From: Candidatus Aminicenantota bacterium
GTDB lineage: Bacteria; Acidobacteriota; Aminicenantia; Aminicenantales; Saccharicenantaceae
DNA length: 64,000 bases
Reading direction: 5' to 3'
Assembly (NCBI GenBank): GCA_017999365.1
Contig: JAGNLW010000001.1
Coordinates: 1,000,239 to 1,064,238 of the forward strand
A program made the translations under genes and the position numbers. Below the pieces are notes generated by a model. It was given only the letters and a program-made list of their open reading frames with translations, searched no databases and had not been told where the DNA came from. Below are positions 34,298 to 41,628 of the stretch, piece by piece (positions within the stretch are counted from its first letter, which is position 1; each line of letters opens with the position of its first letter).

Positions 34298-36628
34298 ATG
34301 CGCAAGAGAACGCTGATCGCCGGCGCCGTCGTCGCCGCAGGAGCGGCCGCGGCCGCCTGGCTCGTCCTCCGGCCCGGGCGGGCCGATCTCGCCAAGCTCC
34401 GCGGCGGCAAGGACTTCAACGTCGTCCTCGTCACGGTCGACACGCTGCGGGCCGACAAGGTCGGCTGCTACGGCAATCCCCTCGTCCGCACCCCGGCCAT
34501 GGACGCCCTGGCCGCGGCCGGCATCCGCTTCGAGAACTGCGTCAGCCAGACCCCCCTGACCCTGCCTTCCCACACGACCATCATGACCGGGACCCTGCCG
34601 CCGTTCCACGGCGTCCGCGACAACGGCGGCTTCGTCGCGCCGGACGGCCTGTCCACCCTGGCCGAGTCCTTCAAGGCCGGCGGCTACGACACGGCCGCCT
34701 TCGTCGCCGCCTACGTCCTCGACTCCAAGTGGGGCCTCGACCAGGGCTTCGACACCTACTTCGACAAATTCGACCTCAGCCGCTTCGAGCGCATCTCCCT
34801 CGGCGAGGTCCAGCGGCCGGCCAACGAGGTCATGGACGAAGCCCTGGCCTGGCTCGGGGCCCGCAAGGGCGGCAAGTTCTTCGCCTGGATCCATCTCTAC
34901 GACCCCCACAGCCCGTACACTCCGCCGGCGCCCTACGACTCCGAATACGCCTCGAACCCCTACTTGGGGGAAGTGGCCTTCACCGACAGCCAGATCGCCC
35001 GCCTCGCGGACACCCTCGACCGCGAGGGCCTGCGGGACGACACCTTCGTCGTCCTGGCCGCCGACCACGGAGAGAGCCTGGGCGAGCACCAGGAGAGCAC
35101 CCACGGCTTCTTCGTCTACCAGGAGGCCGTCCACGTGCCCCTCATCGTCGCGACGCCCTTCGCCGGGCTGCGCGGCGTGACCTCGAAGGAGGTCGTCGGC
35201 CTGGTCGACGTCATGCCGACCGTCTGCGAGATGGCCGGCCTGCCCGTGCCCGCCGAGGTCCAGGGCCGCAGCCTGGTCCCGTCGTTCTTCGCGCCGGGGG
35301 CCGGGCCCTCCCGCCTGGCCTACGCCGAGACCTTCTATCCCCGCTACCACTACGGCTGGTCGGACCTGCGCAGCGTCCAGGACGGCCGCTGGAAGCTCAT
35401 CGTCGCCCCGGTGCCCGAGCTCTACGACCTCGAGCGGGACCCCGACGAGGAGAAGAACCTCGTCTACCTCGAGAAAGGGGTCTACGAGGACCTCTCGGCC
35501 CGGGCCCGGACCTTCATGGCCGAGGCCGAGCGGGGCGCGCACCAGGTCGATCTGGGCAAGATCGACGAGGAGACCCGCGAGAAGCTGGCCGCCCTCGGCT
35601 ACATCGGCTCGTTCACCGACCCCTCCCGGCTCCAGGGCCAGAAGCTGTCCGATCCCAAGGACAAGATCGGCGTCTTCAACCTGCTGTCCAAGTCGCGGGA
35701 ATCGGGCATGAACGGCAACATCGACGAGGCCGTGAGCACGATCGAGGCCATCATCGCCGAGGACCCGACCATCTCGGACGCCTACTTCTCGCTCGGCAAC
35801 GTCCTCTACAAGGCCCGCCGCTTCGAGGAGGCCATCGACGCCTTCGACAAGTCGCTCGAACTCAAGCCGGACGACTCCTTCACGGTCATCAACATCGCCA
35901 ACTGCTACCAGGCCATGGGCCGCTTCGACGACGGCGAGACGTTCGTCCTCGACTACCTGGCCCGGGGCTTCCAGGACTCCCAGCTGCTCTTCCTGCTCGG
36001 CAACCTCAAGGTCCACCAGGGCCAGCCCGAGAAGGCCATCCCCTATTTCGAGCGGACCCTCGAGGAGAACCCGCGCTCGGCTTCGGCCCACAACGCTCTG
36101 GGAGCGGTCTACATCAACCGCGACGGCGGCGCCGCCGACCTGGCCCGGGCCGAGGAGCACCTCCTGGCCGCCTCGGCCATCAATCCCACCCTCATGAGCG
36201 TCCGCTACAACCTGGCCCAGGTCCGCGAGAAGCAGGGCCGGATGGATGAGGCCGCCGAGCTCTACCTCCAGGAGGTCCGCGACCTGCCCAAGAGCTACAA
36301 GGCGCTATACAACCTGTCGCGAGTGTACCGGCTGACGGGACGGGAAGACGAGGAATACGAGACCCTGAAGAGGACGATCGAGGTCGAGCCCGACTTCCCC
36401 ATCGCCTATTTCTACCTGGCCCGCATCCACCTCCGCCGGGGCGCCGGGTACGAGGAGGCCATCGGCTGGGTCCGCAAGGCCATCGAGCTCAAGCCGGCCC
36501 CGGCCGACCTGCCGCTGGGGTATTTCCTGCTGGCCGACCTCTACAACCGCGTAGGGGACCAGGGCCGGTCCGAAGAGAACGCGAGGCTGGGCCAGGCCGC
36601 GGCGGCCAAGGCCAAGGCGAAGAGCTGA
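34298..36628 (+). CDS. Membrane-anchored alkaline-phosphatase-superfamily (sulfatase-like) hydrolase with TPR domain
   Basis: 776 residues. N-terminal anchor (LIAGAVVAAGAAAAAWLVL), a sulfatase-fold domain to about residue 430 and TPR repeats to the end (DAYFSLGNVLYKARRFEEAIDAFDKSLELKPDD and others). Metal ligands are visible in VTVDTLRADKVG (Asp48) and LAADHGESLGEH. At the nucleophile position, where sulfatases have Cys/Ser-x-Pro-x-Arg for formylglycine, it has Thr88-Leu-Pro-Ser-His, so it is probably a Thr-type phosphoesterase or transferase and not a classical sulfatase. The ATG at 34298 has GAGG 6 nt upstream. The context is surface-uptake genes. Confidence 0.85.
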   Translation: MRKRTLIAGAVVAAGAAAAAWLVLRPGRADLAKLRGGKDFNVVLVTVDTLRADKVGCYGNPLVRTPAMDALAAAGIRFENCVSQTPLTLPSHTTIMTGTLPPFHGVRDNGGFVAPDGLSTLAESFKAGGYDTAAFVAAYVLDSKWGLDQGFDTYFDKFDLSRFERISLGEVQRPANEVMDEALAWLGARKGGKFFAWIHLYDPHSPYTPPAPYDSEYASNPYLGEVAFTDSQIARLADTLDREGLRDDTFVVLAADHGESLGEHQESTHGFFVYQEAVHVPLIVATPFAGLRGVTSKEVVGLVDVMPTVCEMAGLPVPAEVQGRSLVPSFFAPGAGPSRLAYAETFYPRYHYGWSDLRSVQDGRWKLIVAPVPELYDLERDPDEEKNLVYLEKGVYEDLSARARTFMAEAERGAHQVDLGKIDEETREKLAALGYIGSFTDPSRLQGQKLSDPKDKIGVFNLLSKSRESGMNGNIDEAVSTIEAIIAEDPTISDAYFSLGNVLYKARRFEEAIDAFDKSLELKPDDSFTVINIANCYQAMGRFDDGETFVLDYLARGFQDSQLLFLLGNLKVHQGQPEKAIPYFERTLEENPRSASAHNALGAVYINRDGGAADLARAEEHLLAASAINPTLMSVRYNLAQVREKQGRMDEAAELYLQEVRDLPKSYKALYNLSRVYRLTGREDEEYETLKRTIEVEPDFPIAYFYLARIHLRRGAGYEEAIGWVRKAIELKPAPADLPLGYFLLADLYNRVGDQGRSEENARLGQAAAAKAKAKS

Positions 36629-36629
36629 T

Positions 36630-37571
36630 CTAGATCTCGAAGGCCCGTTCGACCGCGGCCTTGCTCCCGTCGGTGGTGTTGGTCACGACCGCCTTCAGGG
36701 TGTAGGCCCCCGGCTTGAGCGGCGCCACGGCCTCGACCGTGAAGTCCTCCGTCAGGACGGTCTTCAGCCGGTCGACCGGCACCTCGAGGGGGTACTTCCG
36801 GGAGAACACCCAGGCCTCGGCGCCGGAGGCGTCGAGGACCCGGATGTCCACGTCCAGGGCGCCCTCGAAGCGGTCGCCTTTGGACTTCATCCAGATATTA
36901 TTGTAGGGCAGGACCAGCGTGATCCGGGCCCCGTCCTCGCCCGACGGGTCGACGCGGGCCTCGAGGCCCGCCAGGGCGGCGGGCCGGGCCGACAGGGCGT
37001 AGCCCGGCGGCAGGTTCTCCAAGGGCTGGTTCCATTGGCGCTGGGCCTGGTTGAGGACCCCGATCTGGGTCGCGCTCGAGGGCTCGAGCCGGTAGTCGTC
37101 GACCCAGCGCTCGTCGACGAAGGTGATGGGGAAGAAGCCGTACCACCAGATCTCCGTCGGCACGCCGTAGAAGGTCACGCCGCGGGGGTAGGTCTCGCGG
37201 TTGTCGGGCGGCCCGAGGGTGATCCAGACGCGGCCGCGGTCCTGGAGCCAGCCGGGCGAGGCGCCGCCGGAAAAGAGCCGGTTGGACTGGTCGAGGCGCT
37301 TGAAGTACTCGATCTTGAACTCGTTCTCCTCGGTCTTGGGGGAGGGATCGCGCCGCCGCCAGAAGTCGGCGATGAAGTCCTCCCGGGCCTCGGGGGCCAG
37401 GGCCAGGAAGGCCTTCCGCTCGTCGGCCGTGATGATGTAGCGGACCTTGGAGACGAAGTCCCGGCTCTTGGCGTCGAGCCGCTTCTCGACGCGCGACGTG
37501 GCGCAGGCCGCCGCCAGGACCCCGGCGAGAACGACCGAAAGGACGGCGCTCGGGCGCGCGAGAGGGCTCAT
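36630..37571 (-). CDS. GWxTD-domain lipoprotein
   Basis: 313 residues. Lipoprotein signal (AVLSVVLAGVLAAAC, Cys at about 23), then the GWxTD domain: ADFWRRRDPSPKTEENEFK and PGWLQDRGRVWITLGPPDN, and a C-terminal beta domain (ARITLVLPYNNIW, LKPGAYTLKAVVTNTTDG). It is the shortest of the three GWxTD proteins here and lacks TPRs. Its ATG overlaps the stop of the upstream GWxTD gene (ATGA), so the pair is co-translated and probably works together. Function unknown. It converges on the sulfatase-like gene with a 1-nt gap. Confidence 0.85.
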   Translation of the reverse strand: MSPLARPSAVLSVVLAGVLAAACATSRVEKRLDAKSRDFVSKVRYIITADERKAFLALAPEAREDFIADFWRRRDPSPKTEENEFKIEYFKRLDQSNRLFSGGASPGWLQDRGRVWITLGPPDNRETYPRGVTFYGVPTEIWWYGFFPITFVDERWVDDYRLEPSSATQIGVLNQAQRQWNQPLENLPPGYALSARPAALAGLEARVDPSGEDGARITLVLPYNNIWMKSKGDRFEGALDVDIRVLDASGAEAWVFSRKYPLEVPVDRLKTVLTEDFTVEAVAPLKPGAYTLKAVVTNTTDGSKAAVERAFEI

Positions 37572-39637
37572 TTTTTCTCCTTCATCCGGTCCTGGAGGTC
37601 GGCCAGCTTCTTCTTGACCTCTTCCTGGGCCGGATTGAGCTCGAGGGACTTCTTCCAGGCCGTCAGCGCCCCGGCCAGGTCGCCGGTCTTGACGTAGCAG
37701 TCGCCGATGGCGTTGAGGACGACGAGGTTTGTGCCGAAAGAGGTCAGGTAGTCCTTGTAATAGCCGACGGCCTCGGCGTACCGGCCGAGGGCCTGGGCGC
37801 TCTCGCCGAGGAACTGGGCGAACTCGAAGTTCTGCTTGTCCCGGTAGAACGGCAGGGCCACGGACCGCACCCCGTCGTAGTCCTTGGCCGCCAGCAGGAC
37901 GCGGCAATAGTCCAGGGCGAACGGGGCCGACTCCGGGGCCCGGCGGTAGGCCGCTTCGAGCAGGGCCCGGGCCTTGGCCGCGTCGCCGGCCTGGAATTGC
38001 TGCAGGCCCAGGATGTGCGGGTAGGCCGGGTCGCCCGCGGCGGGCAGCGGCTGGTAGATGATCCAGGCCCGCGGCAGGGCCGTGGCCAGGCTGATGTAGA
38101 AATCCGACTTGGAGGACAGCACGGCCGCGCCGGCCGCGTCGAGCACGGTGACCTCGGCCGCGTAGTAGTCGGGCGGGAAGCCGGCCAAGGGGAACTCCTC
38201 GGTGATGCGGAACGGGTCGGCGGCGCCGCGCAGATCCTGGCTCCGCTCGACGACGGGCTGGCCGCCGCGGACGAGGGCCACGCGGACCCGGCCGCCCTCC
38301 CGCAGGGCCGGCGTCAGCCCGCCCAGCTCGGAGTACAGGGACAGGGTATCGGCGAGGACGAAGTCGTTGCGGGGCGAGGGCACGATCTGGACCTGGCCGA
38401 AGGTGAACGGCTTGATCTGCCCGGCGAAGGCGGGATTGCGCACGGTCCGGTTGCCCAGGACCGGCGGGCTCAGGGTCAGCGTCCGGGCCGGCGGGATGGT
38501 CAGCGAGGCCTCGATGGAGCTGAACTCCTTGGAGACCGTGTTCTTCCAGAGCAGGCTGAACTTGTAGTCGCCGTCGATGAGCGGGAAGGCGTCCTGGACG
38601 GAGACCTTGCGGTCCTTGATCTTGAGGAACTGGTCGCCCTGCAGCTCGATGGGGATGGTCCGGTCGAACTGGTAGACGGGCTTCCCCGCGGCGTCCGAGA
38701 CGATGCCGTTGATCTCGAAGGTCGTCCGGAACAGGTCGCCGACGCGTTCCAGGCTGAGCCGTCCCGGCTCGAGGAGGTAATGGACGAAGGCCCGCCCGGC
38801 GCCGTCGCGGGTGACCTGGACGAGGGCGTCGCTGTCGATGTAGTTGGCCGTGTACTCGACCTCGATGACGTCCTTGTAGCGGAGGAGCTTGTCGGCGTAG
38901 GCGCTGCGGACGGCGTCGTAGGCGGACTGGGGGATCTTCTGGCCGATCAGGATGTCGGAGGAGACCGAGGGCGTCGAGCCCATGACGTACTCGTTGGGGA
39001 TGAGGGTCAGGGAGACCTGGGCGATGAGGGGCTCGATCTGCATGAGCTGGCGGTAGGCGTCGATGTAGCTGGTCTGGTCCCCGCTGTAGAAGGGCAGGAG
39101 CTTCTGGGGCCCGTCCTTCATCGGCGAGTAGAGGATGTAGTCGCCGGCGTCGTTGGGCTTGAAGAAGACGATGTTGAACGAGCTGGGCAGGCTGGTCGTC
39201 GCCAGGCCCGAATAGAACCAGATGAGCATGGGGTAGACGTCGCTGAGGTTCTCGTACTTCTCGATCTGCTTGGGCTCGCCCAGGGTGATGTAGATGCGGC
39301 CCCGGTCCGAGCGCCAGCCGCCGGCGGCGAGGCCGCGGCCGAAGTTGTCGTTGGCGTACTTGATGCGCCGGTAATGCTCGTCCTTGGCCTCGTTCTGGGG
39401 AGTCGACGGGTCGGTGTCTCGGGCCTTCCAGAAGGCCTCGATGAACATCTCCCGCTCGCGGTCGTTGGAGAGCTGGAGGAAAACGGCCTTCTCCTTGGGG
39501 GAGATGATGTAGACGACCTCCTCCTGGAGCCAGTCGCGGTAGCGGGGCGGCAGGTCCTTGACGGCGGCCTTCTGGGCCGCGGCGGGCAGGGCGAAGAGCA
39601 GGACGCCGGCGAGGACGGCGGCGGTTCTCGGTCTCAT
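37568..39637 (-). CDS. GWxTD-domain protein with C-terminal TPR region
   Basis: 689 residues, signal peptide (TAAVLAGVLLFALPAAAQ). GWxTD domain: IEAFWKARDTDPSTPQNEA and GGWRSDRGRIYITLGEPKQIEKY. Then FNIVFFKPNDAGDYILYSP and a long beta-rich middle, and TPR-like helices from about 560 (FALDYCRVLLAAKDYDGV, GRYAEAVGYYKDYLTSFG, GDLAGALTAWKKSLELNPAQEE). It has the same domain order as the protein at 25853-27976. AAGGAA lies upstream of ATG 39637. First gene of a two-gene operon with the GWxTD lipoprotein. Confidence 0.87.
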   Translation of the reverse strand: MRPRTAAVLAGVLLFALPAAAQKAAVKDLPPRYRDWLQEEVVYIISPKEKAVFLQLSNDREREMFIEAFWKARDTDPSTPQNEAKDEHYRRIKYANDNFGRGLAAGGWRSDRGRIYITLGEPKQIEKYENLSDVYPMLIWFYSGLATTSLPSSFNIVFFKPNDAGDYILYSPMKDGPQKLLPFYSGDQTSYIDAYRQLMQIEPLIAQVSLTLIPNEYVMGSTPSVSSDILIGQKIPQSAYDAVRSAYADKLLRYKDVIEVEYTANYIDSDALVQVTRDGAGRAFVHYLLEPGRLSLERVGDLFRTTFEINGIVSDAAGKPVYQFDRTIPIELQGDQFLKIKDRKVSVQDAFPLIDGDYKFSLLWKNTVSKEFSSIEASLTIPPARTLTLSPPVLGNRTVRNPAFAGQIKPFTFGQVQIVPSPRNDFVLADTLSLYSELGGLTPALREGGRVRVALVRGGQPVVERSQDLRGAADPFRITEEFPLAGFPPDYYAAEVTVLDAAGAAVLSSKSDFYISLATALPRAWIIYQPLPAAGDPAYPHILGLQQFQAGDAAKARALLEAAYRRAPESAPFALDYCRVLLAAKDYDGVRSVALPFYRDKQNFEFAQFLGESAQALGRYAEAVGYYKDYLTSFGTNLVVLNAIGDCYVKTGDLAGALTAWKKSLELNPAQEEVKKKLADLQDRMKEKK

Positions 39638-39725
39638 GAAGGGGTTCCTTTCGTGTCCGACCCGGACGTTTCAGTGTACCCCCTCCGGGCCGCTTTTTCA
39701 AGGCGGCCGGACGGGCCGAAAGCGC

Positions 39726-39754
39726 TTGCAATCGCCCGTCGCTTTCTCTACACT
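39726..39754 (+). promoter_or_regulatory. Promoter of the EndoQ-type gene
   Basis: TTGCAA (39726-39731), a 17-nt spacer and TACACT (39749-39754). The ATG at 39767 follows with only about a 5-nt leader and no ribosome-binding site. Confidence 0.6.
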
Positions 39755-39766
39755 GGACCCTCCGTC

Positions 39767-41062
39767 ATGAAGTTCGTCGCCGATCTCCACATCCACTCCA
39801 AGTTCTCGCGGGCCACGTCCAGGGACATGTCCTTCGAGACCCTCTCGCCCTGGGCCAAGGTCAAAGGCATCTCCCTGCTGGCGACCGGCGACTTCACCCA
39901 CCCGGAGTGGCTGTTCCTGATGAAGGAGAAGCTCGAGCCGATGGGCAACGGCTTCCTGCGGTTCAAGAACGGGACGACCGTCCTCGACGCCCCGCCGTTC
40001 CGCGGCCTGCCCGTGCTGGGGCGGCCGCTGGCCTTCGTCCTGGCCTCCGAGCTGAGCTTCATCTACTCCAAGGGCGGCAAGGTCCGCAAGGTCCACGTCA
40101 TGGTCCTGGCCCCGGACTTCGAGTCGGTCGAACGGATCAACGCCCGGCTCCAGGCCGTCGGCAACCTGGCCTCGGACGGCCGGCCCATCCTGGGCCTCGA
40201 CGTCCGCCTGTTCTGCCGCATGGTCGCCGAGGCCGCGCCGCGGGCCGTCGTCATCCCCTCGCACGTCTGGACGCCCTGGTTCTCGCTCTTCGGGGCCAAC
40301 AGCGGCTTCGACCGCGTCGAGGAGTGCTTTGAGGAGATGACGCCCATGATCTTCGCCCTGGAGACGGGGCTGTCCTCCGACCCGGCCATGAACCGGCGCC
40401 TCTCGGCCCTCGACCGCTTCGCCCTGGTCTCCAATTCCGACGCCCACTCCCCGTCCAAGATCGGCCGCGAGGCCAACGTCTTCGACACGGACTTCAGCTA
40501 CCGCGGCCTGGTCGAGGCCCTGCGGGCCAACGACCCGGCCCGCTTCCTCTACACGGTCGAGTTCTTCCCGGAAGAGGGCAAGTACCACTACGACGGACAC
40601 CGCAAGTGCGGCGTCGTCAGCGCCCCGCGGGAGAGCCTGAAGACGGGCGACCTCTGCCCCCGCTGCGGCAAGAAGCTGACCGTCGGCGTCGCCCATCGCG
40701 TCGAGGAGCTGGCCGACCGCGAGCCGGGCGAGGGGCCGGCGGGACGGGTGCCCTTCAAGAACCTCATCCCCCTCAACGAGCTCATCGCCGAGGCCGTCGG
40801 CAAGACGCCCGAATGCCAGGGCGTCTGGGACCTCTACTTCCATTTCGTCCGCGAGTTCGGCGACGAGCACGCCATCCTGACCGAGGTCCCCGTGGCCGAG
40901 CTGGCCCGCGTCGCCCCCGAGCGCGTGGCCGAGGCCGTCGACCGGATGAGGCGGGGCCAGGTCCGCATCGAGCCCGGCCACGACGGCGAGTACGGGACCA
41001 TCCGCATCTTCGGCGGCGAGCCCGCGGCCGAGGCCTGCACGCCCCAATTGAGCCTGTTCTAG
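39767..41062 (+). CDS. Endonuclease Q family (PHP domain + zinc ribbon) DNA-repair nuclease
   Basis: 431 residues. PHP-type catalytic domain: ADLHIHSKFSRATSRDMSFETL, LLATGDFTHPEWL, VHVMVLAP, VIPSHVWTPWFSLFG, and SNSDAHSPSKIGREAN. These are followed by a zinc-binding element (HRKCGVV ... DLCPRCGKKL) and a helical end. This is the EndoQ family, which nicks DNA 5' to deaminated bases and is best known from archaea, sporadic in bacteria. The C-terminus is exactly QLSLF, the consensus for binding the bacterial sliding clamp; archaeal EndoQ works with PCNA. The start was chosen from the promoter and from MKFVADLHIHSK. Confidence 0.88.
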   Translation: MKFVADLHIHSKFSRATSRDMSFETLSPWAKVKGISLLATGDFTHPEWLFLMKEKLEPMGNGFLRFKNGTTVLDAPPFRGLPVLGRPLAFVLASELSFIYSKGGKVRKVHVMVLAPDFESVERINARLQAVGNLASDGRPILGLDVRLFCRMVAEAAPRAVVIPSHVWTPWFSLFGANSGFDRVEECFEEMTPMIFALETGLSSDPAMNRRLSALDRFALVSNSDAHSPSKIGREANVFDTDFSYRGLVEALRANDPARFLYTVEFFPEEGKYHYDGHRKCGVVSAPRESLKTGDLCPRCGKKLTVGVAHRVEELADREPGEGPAGRVPFKNLIPLNELIAEAVGKTPECQGVWDLYFHFVREFGDEHAILTEVPVAELARVAPERVAEAVDRMRRGQVRIEPGHDGEYGTIRIFGGEPAAEACTPQLSLF

Positions 41063-41067
41063 GCCAT

Positions 41068-41096
41068 TTGACAAGCCCGGACCCGGCCACTATATT
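41068..41096 (+). promoter_or_regulatory. Promoter of the bifunctional-nuclease-family gene
   Basis: TTGACA (41068-41073), a 17-nt spacer and TATATT (41091-41096); the leader is about 14 nt. Confidence 0.75.
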
Positions 41097-41116
41097 GGTG
41101 TCGGAACGAACCGGCC

Positions 41117-41602
41117 ATGCAGATCGAGATGAAGGTCAAGGGGCTCGTCGTCGACCCCATCTCCAAGATGCCCATCGTCGTTCTGGAGAACCCCCGCGAC
41201 GAGCAGATCCTGCCCATCTGGATCGGGGTCTTCGAGGCCAACGCCATCGCCCTGACCATCGAGAACGTCCCCACCCCGCGGCCGATGACCCACGATCTCC
41301 TCAAGAGCTTCCTGGAGAAGCTGGGCATCGCCATCGAGAAGATCGTCGTCAACGACGTCCGCAACAACACCTTTTTCGCCCTCATCCACTGCCGCCGGGC
41401 CGAGCAGGAGATCGTCATCGACTCCCGGCCCTCGGACGCCATCGCCCTGGCCTTGCGCATGGCCTCGCCCATCTTCGTCGAGGACGAGGTCGTCAAGAAG
41501 GCCAACGGCCTGAAGTTCGACGAGAAGGTCGAGTCCTCGGAGAAGCTGCGCAGCTGGCTCGAGGGTCTCCGGCCCGAGGATTTCGGCAAGTACAAGATGT
41601 GA
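41117..41602 (+). CDS. Bifunctional nuclease family protein (DUF151)
   Basis: 161 residues, the family's usual length. Conserved segments: VKGLVVDPISKMPIVVLE, LPIWIGVFEANAIALTIENV, RPMTHDLLKSFLEKLG, and SRPSDAIALALRMASPIFVEDEVV near residue 100. Members have reported DNase/RNase activity, and the fold is common across bacteria and plants. No signal peptide. It has its own promoter just after the EndoQ gene and converges on lptFG. Confidence 0.92.
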   Translation: MQIEMKVKGLVVDPISKMPIVVLENPRDEQILPIWIGVFEANAIALTIENVPTPRPMTHDLLKSFLEKLGIAIEKIVVNDVRNNTFFALIHCRRAEQEIVIDSRPSDAIALALRMASPIFVEDEVVKKANGLKFDEKVESSEKLRSWLEGLRPEDFGKYKM

Positions 41603-41605
41603 AGG

Positions 41606-41628
41606 ACGGGGACCCGGCCCCGTTCTTT
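41606..41628. terminator. Possible bidirectional hairpin terminator
   Basis: ACGGGG/CCCCGT with a 6-nt loop then TCTTT, between the convergent DUF151 and lptFG genes. The stem is short, so support is modest. Confidence 0.35.

Noticed and set aside
32245..36249. 1334-residue plus-strand frame spanning receptor 2 and the sulfatase-like gene
   Set aside because: A Pro/Arg-rich shadow in the second frame across two real genes and a terminator; no recognisable domain.
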